DNA from: Antitrichia curtipendula
Lineage: Eukaryota > Streptophyta > Bryopsida > Hypnales > Leucodontaceae
Reading direction: 5' to 3'
NCBI GenBank assembly: GCA_951230915.1
Contig: OX579635.1
Span: 39,990,001-40,054,000, forward strand
DNA length: 64,000 nucleotides
The notes under the pieces were generated by a model. It was given only the letters and a program-made list of their open reading frames with translations. It had not been told where the DNA came from and searched no databases. The position numbers were made by a program, and so were the translations under genes. Each line of letters starts with the position of its first letter. Positions within the stretch are counted from its first letter, which is position 1. Positions 30,998 to 41,363 of this stretch are shown in pieces.

Positions 30998-31587
30998 CCC
31001 TTAACGTCCAAAGGTCATTTTTTCATCAAGGACCACTCAAAATTGTCATTTCTATTGCAAAGAGTAAAAATCTTTAAATTTTACTTTTTTTATTTTTTTA
31101 TTTTTTGCATATCTAACCATAGAATTGTGTACTAGACTAGTATAAGAATGCATACAAGAAATTTCAAAAACTTTGGCAATGTAGATTGCAAGATATTTGC
31201 ATTTAAAGTGAAGAAATAATTTTTTTCAAGAAGATACTTAGATTGCCTAAAAAACAACATTGTCCATAACTTTCTCATTGTTAAGAGTGATTCAAAGCTT
31301 TAGGTATAGACAAAAGTATAATATTTGAAAGAAAAAAAAATTAATTTTAAAGATTCAATTTTTTGGGTTTTTTTTGAGCTACCCCTCAAATTGTTTTTTG
31401 GACTTAGAATGACATAACTTTTGCTCCCGGACACCGATTGAATAAAAAAATTATATTCCCACAAAGCTAATTTAATTTCCTATCTTCAAAAAAAATTCAG
31501 AAAATCATGCCAAAAATTGAGATCACATAAGCCTATCCAAAATCCCAAGAGTCCCCCATAGGAACTTTGGGACTTTAGGACTGTAGG
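30998..31587. mobile_element. TTAA-type element, family 1 copy C
   Basis: TTAA|CCCTTAACGTCCAAAGG starts it, sharing the TTAA with the preceding MITE. TTTAGGACTGTAGGG|ATTAA ends it. The interior follows copy A ('gattgcaagatatttgc', 'tgtccataactttctcat', 'cccacaaagctaatttaa'). Non-coding. Confidence 0.6.
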
Positions 31588-31591
31588 GATT

Positions 31592-32029
31592 AATAATGTA
31601 AAATATTGCATACAACCAAATTTGTTGAAATCCAAATTTTCTATTTCTATACGGAGGATTGTGGCCACTGTAGGCATCCACATACCCATTAAAAAATAAG
31701 AGTCTATAGGCATTGGCTAGTCATACCTGCACCCAACTTGATAAGAAATCCAAATGAAGCATATTAGTAACAAGGCACCTTCATTGATAACTCATCAGGA
31801 ATTAATCCCCCTACTCTCTTAGTACTATTGCAATATTGTTTTAATGGTTTTACAGTCCAATATTGAAAATGTATTACTTGAGTACAAAAGCAATACTACA
31901 ACAATTTAGTTTCAGCGGAAACAATGCATTTCCATTGAAACTATATTATTACAGTATAGTAACAATATTGGACTGTGAAACCTTTGAAACAATATTGTTT
32001 CAATGGAAGGGTACTTTCTTGATGAAGGA
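31592..32029. other. intergenic, nothing recognised
   Basis: AT-rich DNA with no gene or clear element. Confidence 0.4.
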
Positions 32030-32392
32030 CACTACGGATCAAAGTAGTCCTATAGATGGCAAAGAATCCTTCTATGCAAGATAGAAGTACATACAATAGA
32101 ACCTCTCTGAAGTAACAAGGCCAAGGCCAGGATTGAACTGACTTAGATAAAGAGGTTATTACATTAGGAAGGGGTATTGCATTAATGACATTTGTATGCA
32201 TCCTAGGGTGGGATCATGCAATCAATGTTATTTTAGAAAATATTACTTTAGAGAGTTTCTATTGTATGTTCATCTTTGAAATTTTGTGTAAAAAGGGGAG
32301 GTCTTACATAATAGTTTTTAAGTAGATGATTTACAATACCCAAAAGGATGATTTCCATAGTAACTAGCCCATACCTGCAGGGTTAAATGTAT
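32030..32392. mobile_element. family-2 TTAA MITE, interrupted
   Basis: Family words 'caaagaatccttctatg' and 'aaaaaggggaggtctt' occur about 200 bases apart instead of about 90, so the copy has been expanded or interrupted. The right terminus is ACCTGCAGG|GTTAA at 32393-32396. The left terminus is not clear. Confidence 0.5.
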
Positions 32393-32789
32393 AAGTGGTA
32401 TTGTTTTCCATGTGTCTACTCTTGAAAATTTTGTTCAATTAGATTAGCAAGCTCCTACAATGGTTCATAGACTGTATAGGAAACAACATATTTGAAACCT
32501 GTAGCAACAAAGAGTAATGCCTTAATAGCACCAAACTTAAATAGCACCCTTGACTAGCCACTTGGATAATGTACTCAAGTTCTATGTAGAGTTCTATATA
32601 GGAGAATGGAGGTTTCACATGTCGACTTGATTTGCTATCAGACAAAAAATAGGAATTTGTTTTAGATACCTTGCAGTTTAAGGTGCCACTAACTTAAGAC
32701 ATGGAAGATTCTTCATGGTGAACTGCAAATGTAAGCTTCTCTGCACAAGGTAAAACTGAACTTCATCTGATTTAACCAAGTGAATTATA

Positions 32790-34076
32790 CAGTCGGATAC
32801 TGAAAGCTTACGAATTGCGTTTTAGAGTGATTCAAAAATTTGTACATGATATAGAATAGAATTGAGTTTTATTGTCTTTCATAATTTATCACTCAATTCT
32901 TACCCAATTCCAATCAAGCATATCAAATATCAGTTTCAAAAAAGCAAAATTCCATTTTTATTGAAATTTTTAAGTCAATTTTTGTGATTTTACATGATAT
33001 TTTACTGAATAAAATTGATGGTGAATTTTTTTAATTCAATTGCATGGATATATAAAGAACATCCATATGCACATCTTTCATATTAACAAACACCCCCTCG
33101 AGTATAAAAAACACCCCCTCAAGTAACAAAAAGATGACCAATGAAGAGTTCAATGAAAAGTGTTGTATGACCAAACTTTGAAGAAATGGATATCTCTATA
33201 TTTTAACTTGATTTTGGCAAAGTAATTGTACCATCATGCTTAAATGTACAAAATTAGTTACTATGTGAAGTGCAAATAGAAAAATCTAATTACAATAAAG
33301 AAATATTTGTTTTACAAAATTTAGATAGGATCATTCCAACATTAGCGGTAGTCACACCTTCTCCCCAAGCAGGTGGAGAATGGAGAATGACAAGTTTATG
33401 AAGAACCAATGGGGAGCCACGGTGGATGAAGAAGGTGTGACACCCCCAAAAGTTGTTTGGAGAGCGAGAGTGGAGAATCGGAGACCAACATTTGACGTGG
33501 AGCGTAGGATGAACATGAAGACGGTGTACAACGCAAGATGGAGAATATACTTAAATGAACAAGCCTTTACCACTCCCATTATTCACCTCCGGAGGTGAAG
33601 ACTAGGAGTGTGGAAGATATAACTAGTTAAGAATATTCTAGCGTGGAGGGCCAACATGAAGCCAACCTTAAGCCACCACATCTCCATTCTCCATTCTCCA
33701 AGTGCGGAGTGAAGAAGGTGTGACTACCCCTATTAAAACCTCTATAGATGGAATTTTGAAGCTTTGGAGGAGATGCTTGTTGAAGGAAAGATGTGCATAT
33801 AGATGTTTCTTACAAATCTATGCAATTAAAATTTAAAAATTCATCACCAACGATTTTCAATCAATGATAATGTAAAATCACAAATTTTAAATGAAACAAT
33901 TGACTGAAAATGGTGTTTTGGTTTTTTGAAACTCAAATTTGGGTATGGTTTATCGGGATTGCATAAGGATGCAACAATAATTATGCTTACAAAAAAATAT
34001 ATCAATTATAATGCACATTGTAAAAAAAATTTGAATGGCTCCAAAACGGAGTTTGTAAACTTTCAGTACCCGACTG
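32790..34076. mobile_element. long-TIR element flanked by TA (1.29 kb)
   Basis: TA|CAGTCGGATACTGAAAGCTT begins it and CTTTCAGTACCCGACTG|TA ends it. The inverted arms run about 300 bases on each side. For example, 'gcatggatatataaagaac..atatgcacatctttc' (33042-33081) is matched in reverse at 33788-33830, and 'gtgattttacatgatatttt' (32985) in reverse at 33866. CAGT ends with TA duplications suggest Tc1/mariner-type transposition, but the arms are unusually long. The centre is occupied by a separate MITE. Confidence 0.75.
33347..33728. mobile_element. MITE nested in the long-TIR element
   Basis: GGTAGTCACACCTTCTcCCC with GGAGAATGGAGAATG at the left is matched in reverse by CATTCTCCATTCTCC and GAAGAAGGTGTGACTACC at the right. 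The inverted termini are about 45 bases. The internal 72-codon frame has no domain. The target duplication is unclear (TTA is possible), so the superfamily is not assigned. Confidence 0.7.
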
Positions 34077-34580
34077 TACAGTAATGTTCACTGTAGATTG
34101 TGTTTTCTCATTGCATCCATCACACACCAACAATCACAATACATTTCGCCAGAAACGATGACAATAGTAATGCGGCTTCAACAATATTTCAATCAGAACG
34201 TTCACGGGTTCATATACATTCTGTGACAACACTAAGGATTGTTATTCCCAGGATCCTCCTTAACCTATAAAAATATTAATCTCCCAACGCTCTGTTACCT
34301 CGGCATCTGGCATGCTCAAGGTGAAGCTTCCATGCCGTCATCTGCCATTCCTATTGGTCAATCGCTCTCAAATGCTTGCATGCTTTCTCGGCAAGGTCTG
34401 TTCCAACATATGCAGAGAGTTTGCTGCTTCCGCCACTGCATACTCTTACTTAACAAACGACATCCTCCACAATTCAAAAAATCTACACTCTGTGATCAAC
34501 TTCGTCTCTGAGTGTCGTAAATTAAAAATTTGCATCTTGCCATGACAAAAGGAATTCAAAAGCCTCACCACTGAGTTTAC

Positions 34581-36449
34581 TTATACCACGGAAGACCTTG
34601 ACCCTTTCTTTTGTCGGAGTGGCAGGCGTCGGGGCACCCGTGCCCATATCCAGCCAAACAAGGCAAGAAGCGAGAATAAGGGTAGCCACTGCATCACCAA
34701 CATCACTGCCTTCATTTCTACAAGAAAGAATCCCCACAATGTCAAATAACATTAAAGAATCTGGTGTACCAAGTCGCAATACAGAATATTATGGAAAAGC
34801 TTCCTCAGCATAAATGCAAATCGACTTTCACAACAGATAAATTATGAGTACGATTATTACCTACAAACCAAACCTAATCAATGTGACACTCATAAACAAC
34901 AATTTTAAAAAATTCATGAATGCATTGCTATCATTGAATGCAGTACCCTGTCTATGCAATTGGACTTGGTCCCAGCTACATATCAGCCAGTCTATCTCTG
35001 AACAGTGTGAAGCTTTCAAGGGAACTCGAAATTCAAAAACTACCTTTCAGCTTGCTGACCAAGTCCTCCCCGAACTTTTTCTGCTCCTTATCTGGAATGG
35101 CTTCGGAGATATCACCTGTGTCGAAAGTTGTTGATTGCTCTAAAGCTTCCTCCAATTTCTCACTTAATTCGTTGATTGCCCCTCCACAGGTGTTGGCACA
35201 ATCAACTCGTTTCTTTATCTCGTACTCGTCACTTCCGTCACAGCAGTCTGCAAATTTGAGGTCTGACATTTTATACACTAACTTTGAAAGAATGAGCATA
35301 TTTCGTAACAAATTTGACCTCGACTCAGCTACTACCATCCCTGCTAGACAGAAACTCCATGTAGATGTTGACAACAATCAATGGATCTCTCTCGTGACAT
35401 GACTGCAGTTTCGTTTTCTCTTGTTACAACAGGGAACTTATTAATATTCTCAGGATAATGCAGTGCGTTCTGGCACAAAGAGCACAAAGAGTCTAACCGC
35501 AAATGCCGTCATTGACTCGTGAAGAATACACCAATTTCGGATCTGATCCAACATTTTTGCAGTAGTACTTGCCATTAGGACAGGCCGAGGTTCCTGCAAC
35601 ACAAAAAAATCGCATTAGATACATCGCAAACTTGTGCACTCTGTAATTCTTGAGTGAAATTGAATCAGAAACAGAATTAATCTGGCAATAGGTGGACTGT
35701 GCACTTCTAGACTTCTGAGACTACATTTCCAATTCGTACATTCATTGGTATCCATTCAATTGAGAAACGCTCTTACCAGGCTCATCTGTCCCATCTGCAC
35801 AATCGCAGAAGTTGTCGTTAAGGCGCTCCCGAGGAAAGGATTTAAGACCATCTTTGCACCAGATAGTGTCATCCTTAAAATAATCCAAATCTGTTTCCAA
35901 AACCTCATCCATGTCAAGACTCCAACCATCTTTCCACGACCAGCAAAGAGTCATTTGCAGGCATGCCGTAATGACCTAAAAATAAAACACAAGTACTCTG
36001 CACAGACAGACTACCGTTCTCCATTTTAACCTAATCAGTTAAGGAGTACTATTTAGTCTCAAACATACACCAGTTAACCTTGTCCTTACCGTAAACAACG
36101 ACAAGTACTCAATTTCTGCGCATTTAATTCCACCGATCACAATAACACAATCGAAGTCGTTCAAACCTTTTACAATATTACTGCTCATCATCGAATGCGT
36201 ATGAAGCCATATCCTTGTACTAATCCGTCTCCATTGTCGATAAACCGACATGCCATAACCGAAACCGAATTACTGCTTACACGGTTTCCTACTCATCACT
36301 GAACGGTAAAAGGAGAGCTGACCTAGAGGATCAATCCCACGAGCTTTGTTGCCAGCCGAAACTTCATCCGCCAAGGCCAAAAACGTGACGAGCGCCAGGA
36401 AACGGCATCGCGATGGCTGCAAACTCCGCCATTCTCGCCGCTGCTGCAT
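34581..36449 (-). CDS. glucosidase II beta-like N-terminal (PRKCSH-like) protein with C-terminal membrane anchor
   Basis: This resembles the N-terminal part of the ER glucosidase II beta subunit, which helps the alpha subunit trim N-glycans. Five exons on the minus strand (36449-36323, 35890-35777, 35593-35498, 35247-35044, 34717-34581) give 225 residues with GT...AG introns. A signal peptide ([18 protein letters not shown]) precedes the conserved RGIDPL motif. Two cysteine-rich LDLa-type modules follow, with calcium-binding signatures [10 protein letters not shown] and [11 protein letters not shown]. Then come a short charged helix region ([12 protein letters not shown]) and a C-terminal hydrophobic span ([20 protein letters not shown]) followed by a basic tail ([12 protein letters not shown]). 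The mannose-receptor-homology domain and acidic region of full-length beta subunits are absent. An in-frame stop nine codons before the ATG supports the start. I infer an ER membrane protein; a role as a full glucosidase II partner is doubtful. Confidence 0.88.
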
Positions 36450-36765
36450 CGTGGATGAAGCTCTCGACGAGCCCTATGCAGCTGCGAACATTTCGTCAAG
36501 ACGCTCGCCGTGAAACGGGCGTAACTGAAGCGCTCGCGCCAACCGCCATAGCCATCGGCATAGCCATGGCGACTTGTGGCACGTGAACAGTCGCAGCTCC
36601 CCTGATCCCAAAAGTCATCGCTCGTCTTATTCATCCCGAGTTTCATCCCAGAATTCATCCAATGCTCACAGTGCTGTATATTCAATGCACTGTCGGTGAA
36701 TGATATTCCCGGTATATCCCTCGGTATCTTAGTGAAGGTGAAGGTATTGACGTTTGAAAATGTCA
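36450..36765. other. upstream of the glucosidase II beta-like gene
   Basis: Likely holds its promoter and leader. No distinct element was seen. Confidence 0.35.
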
Positions 36766-37724
36766 CAATATTAGAGTTACAGTGACGTACAAAAGTCCGT
36801 ATGGATTTGAAACTGATTTCTGATTCAAACAACCATACCACAAAAATCAATGGGCAAAGTTCAAAAGTAGATATACCAAAGTTGTAGTAGACTATGTGAC
36901 ATATAATATATTGTTATATAAAAATTTGAAGAAAAAATTAGATGTGATTTGAAAAAAAATAATTTCAAAGTTATCCATGTTTAAAACTCGGTTTTGTACA
37001 TTGTAGAGTGACAATCAAAATTGAGTACAAATTTGAAATGTTTTCATTCAAACAACCATACTATAAGCATCAATGAGCAAAAGTTGTAGTGTGCAATATA
37101 TGTATATGACTGAAACTCTAATATTGTACAAAAAATCTGAATGTAAAAAAATGCATCACATGACTTTAATATATAAGTTGAACAAATTATCCTATTCAAC
37201 AAATATTTCAAAAATGCAAGGGCATTAAGATATAACAATGGTTCATCTTGCAACCTATACTCTCTCTCTACAATGGCTAATGCAATTCCATGCTTTCAAT
37301 TAAAGAGAAAGTTTCAAATACTGTGAGAACCAACATCATTTGCATGTTTGTTAAATTATAAATATTTTAAAATTCTATGATGCCAACTTCCTTCAATTTT
37401 TGTGTACATCAATCTGAAATGATCCTTACCAATATGCCAAGGCACAAAAAGATTCTTTGGAGTTCTAAACAAAATTTGACAAAATATACAATAATTCCAA
37501 ATTATAGTGAAAAAAACAAGTTTTTGACATAGCTAATTTTGAAATTAATTTTTTCAAATCACAACCTAATTTTTTCTTCAAACTTCCAATGTAATGTGTT
37601 GTAAGTTGTACACTACAACTTGGATATATCTACTTTTGGACTTTGCCCATTGATGCTTATGGTATTATTGTTTGAATGAAAAATTTCAAATCTATATTGT
37701 CACTTTATGTAAGTTCTAATATTT
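36766..37724. mobile_element. inverted-repeat element, ~0.96 kb
   Basis: The left arm (about 36766-36975) is matched in reverse by the right arm (about 37535-37724). Examples are 'tcaaacaaccatac' against 'gtattattgtttga', 'aaaaaattagatgtgattt' against 'aaatcacaacctaatttttt', and AATATTAGAGTTAC against GTAAGTTCTAATATT at the ends. A further partial copy of the arm lies in the middle (about 37010-37130). No coding frame. Confidence 0.65.
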
Positions 37725-37734
37725 AACTCCTAAG

Positions 37735-37960
37735 CACTCAACCCTGAAAAATCAGCAATTGTTTGATTAAAAAAGAAAACAATATCCTTGTCCCTTGAAA
37801 AATCAATAGTTGTGCAATTCAAAAAGAAAACAATCCTCCCCTTTAAAAATTCAATAGTTGTGCGATTCAGAAAAAAAAAACATTTCCCTTTTTGAAAAAT
37901 CAACAACTGTGCGATTTGAAAAGAAAACAATATCCTATGAGTCGTGCGATTTGACTTGAG
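37735..37960. repeat. ~50-bp tandem repeat, 4 copies
   Basis: TGAAAAATCAAyAgTTGTGC followed by ATTcAAAAAGAAAAC recurs at about 37745, 37796, 37842 and 37893. A further part-array occurs at 39355-39590, where the CACTA MITE has been inserted. Confidence 0.8.
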
Positions 37961-39354
37961 AAAACCCCATTAGTGCTTGCTCGCGCTTGCTCTTCTTCCA
38001 AGGCCAAGAGATTTCCAATACAAGATCAACATACACTAATATATTGACCCATAATTTCTCACTTGGAAACACCAACATTCCACACAATACATGCACAAAT
38101 CAACAAAATGGAAGATTAAATAATTCGGATATTTAACATGCAATATTTTTTCATGCAATGATGGTGTTAATGCAATGATGATTATATTTTTTACAGTTGG
38201 TCTCTACCGGAAATCTAAATTCTAAAATTGTGCCATATGATACGTACAAGTCCTTCAAATTTCTAATGGTCTACATTCTAATTTGAAGTGTAGCTGATTC
38301 TGTGGAGTCTTAATTACAAAAAGATATTATTGAGATTGTTGCTGAGGTAATAGGTTTGTTGTTAATATGTTGCTTTGATCAAGGTCTTGAATATTGGTAG
38401 ATTATTTGCGTTTTTACATTGCATATATCCTTGGGCAATTTCATCTCATGTATTTTAAGGCTCCGATGTCTGCATATCATACAGAAGTCTTAATTTTTAG
38501 TTCTAGTAGATGTAATGAAGTAGCACAATCAATATTGTTAGCATTATGTATTGTTCTCTACTACATTTTTTGACCTTGACATCTTCAAATCATAGGGTAC
38601 TGCATCAAGCAGTCTTTACCAACTTGGTACTATCTAATACATCTCGATCTTCTGCACTACGTCCAGATGTCAATTCTAAATGTGGGTTACCGATTAATGT
38701 CTAGTTTGTTGTTGTGAAAGTAGTACAAGATTGAGGTTATCAATGGAGCATGTAAGCATATTCAAATTCTTAGTAAAAATCCATATTTTTGTTCTTGGTG
38801 TAGATTGGTTAGGATGTGAGTCATGAACTTGGTTCGTGGTTTGTTTCTCTACAACACTGGTCTCTCGTGCCAATTATTGTAAGAAATGGAACCACTCAAG
38901 TCGCAAATCATTAAGGTAGCAACTCAAAAATGTAGGTATTTGGATGTAGAGGCAACAAAAAAGTTCCAAGAAAAAGCAGATGCCATTGTTGTAAAAAAGA
39001 CAACACACAACAAAAGAGCAATTACAAAAAAAGAAAAGAAAAGAGATTGGTGGAGAGTGCTAGTGAGGATGGTGCAAGAAATGCATGTGCTCCTATGTAT
39101 ATTCCAGTGGTTTACAGTGACCAGGATGCACTCAATAGTCTTCTAGTATAATTATGATGGTAGAAACACTTCTCATGTTTCATGTAATATGTTCAATGCA
39201 ATATAAAAAAATAAAAATCATTTTTGGCCAATGACGGTGTGCTATGTGTGCAAAATTTATTGTCTGACTCCCCTACTATTGCATTTGTACACTATGACCT
39301 CAAAAGAGGCAGTAACTGAGAAGAGACATGCAGATTCATCTTGACCCCCCTCTC
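37961..39354. other. intergenic, nothing recognised
   Basis: No defensible gene; an 86-codon frame at 38886-39146 has no domain. The stretch 39230-39330 resembles 40670-40770 (both have 'ctactattr..ttgtaca' and 'aaaagagkcagtaa'). Confidence 0.4.
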
Positions 39355-39369
39355 TTTGAAAAATCAATA

Positions 39370-39522
39370 CACTACAAGAAAATGGGGGTATAAATGACTT
39401 GTCCACAATGACTGCACCGACAACATTGACTGCAAAATGACTGCAAAATGACTATTTTGCAGTCATTGCTGTCGGTTTAGTTATTGTGGACAAGTCATTT
39501 ATACCCCCATTTTCTTGTAGAC
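39370..39522. mobile_element. CACTA-type hairpin MITE
   Basis: CACTACAAGAAAATGGGGGT begins it, the hallmark En/Spm (CACTA) terminus, and ACCCCCATTTTCTTGTAG ends it. The outer 37 bases of the two arms (CTACAAG... to ...CCACAAT) are perfectly complementary, and pairing extends with few mismatches to about 65 bases, leaving almost no loop. It sits inside a unit of the ~50-bp repeat, between 'gaaaaatcaATA' and 'gATAgttatgc', so a 3-bp ATA target duplication is likely. Confidence 0.85.
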
Positions 39523-39529
39523 GATAGTT

Positions 39530-41363
39530 ATGCAATTCAAAAAGAAAACAATATCCTCTCCTCTAAAAATCAACAATTGTGCAAGACATTAATATATGTG
39601 CTCCATTTGCTCAAATCATATACTTGCCTTTCAAAATTGCAAAGGAGGGTCACAATAATTGTATTGAAATCCATCCCATGTTTTGAGGACGTTACTGGAG
39701 AAGACAATCAATAGTCGTGACATTGTTTAGATTAAGTGTGACAATGTGCGGCAGTGTGAAATTACAGTTTGGACATGATAATTGAAGTTGATTTTGATAT
39801 TCTTTATGAAGAGCTTGAAACTTGACAAATTGCAGTTACCTTGACATAGATGCAAATTCACTCAATGATTACCTTGACAAGATGCTTTTTGTTTGGGTAT
39901 CCAAACTCTGTGACTTGTATAATTACATCAACTTATCACTTACACTACCAATGTCTAAAAGAAATTCTCGGAGATAAGTTAATTACTGACAATTGATTGA
40001 AAAGTTAATAGTGGAGTTGCTTCAATTAATCTTCCTATTTATGAATGTTAAATTGACAGCAACATATGCAAATTGAGGGCTTCACATACGAAAGTTCCAA
40101 AATCAGAGCACAAGTATCCAAATTGACGCAGATTCCATCAAACATTGTTTTCCACTGTACAAAATTCTCAATAAATGGAATGCTTGTATGGGTACACAAT
40201 TGAAAGTCATTACAATTTTTAAAATTGAACGTCAATCAAGTTCTTTAAGGAATTCCTTATGGACAAAATTTGATACTTGACAAACAAACATACCTCAAAG
40301 AAGACACTTGCATTTGAAAACACAAAGAAGACACTTGCATTTGATAACACAAAGAAATATAATTGATAACTTGCATTTAAAAAACAACACTTGCACTTTG
40401 AAGATGGAAGTGTTGGCTACATGTTTATTGTACTTTGATTCTAGTACTGTAGTAGGGTGTCTAAAGTAGTGATTGTGTGACTATGAAGAGTAACTATAGT
40501 CTCTCATTAAATTGTTGTTGTTGTTGTTGTGTTTTTTGTGGAATTGAAAATTTTAATGTAATTTAGGGTTTGCTGCAAGAAGAAAGGAATTGAAGAGGGA
40601 GGAAGTAAATTCGGAAATTGAGTGTTTCAATTTAGGGAATTGAAAATGTTTTTTGTCAAATAGCTACATACTACATGTATAAAAATTATTCTATGACTAC
40701 CCTACTATTAGGCTTGTACATAGTTTTACACTATCACTATCACTACAAAAGAGTCAGTAATTGCTTGTACACAAAAATTAACAAAGATTCTCTGCGATAA
40801 GATTTGGGTTGATTTTTTCTCCAATTTCACATTTGCATGCAATCAAACAACTTTTCAAAGGGCTGAAATTTTCTTAAATGATTTCTTTTCAAAATTTCAA
40901 GCAAAGTATAAGTTTACCATTATTTTGATAAACTAACCTATATAAACTAACCCATTGTGCCTTTAAGTTGTTTTATAGATGTCGATAAACAACTACAGTA
41001 GTGATTAGATTTAGGTACTGCTACCTTACTTACCTGGGAAGTGGGTCCTTGAGTCAGCGGGCATGAAGGGTCAACATCTGAATTGAGATCTCAATTTGAC
41101 TCTCGATATCGGGTAAGTCTTGGATTGAAGTGCCGAGGTCTCATTTGAGCACCTCAGACGAAGCCCGCAGCGAGGAAGACGAAGACGAAGCCTTCTGCCA
41201 TTTTCAGAGGAACGAATACGTAACTTTCTCGCAGTGCTCGCCTCCCTCCTTGCCTGCGCTTGAGTGCAGTTCATTACTATTTCGATTCCACTGCGTTGTG
41301 TGCGCTTTCTGTTCTCCATCGATTCAACAGTCTTAGAGTTTGATCAAGTGTAACCCAGTAGCC
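39530..41363. other. intergenic and upstream region of RPN1
   Basis: Contains a short repeat of 'acaaagaagacacttgcattt' type (about 40300-40345) and a TTG microsatellite (about 40505-40530). From about 41040 the DNA turns GC-richer and probably holds the RPN1 promoter and leader. No separate gene is seen. Confidence 0.45.

Noticed and set aside
36323..36850. 175-codon minus-strand frame overlapping exon 1 of the glucosidase II beta-like gene
   Set aside because: The conserved signal peptide and RGIDPL motif are in another frame that joins exactly to exon 2.
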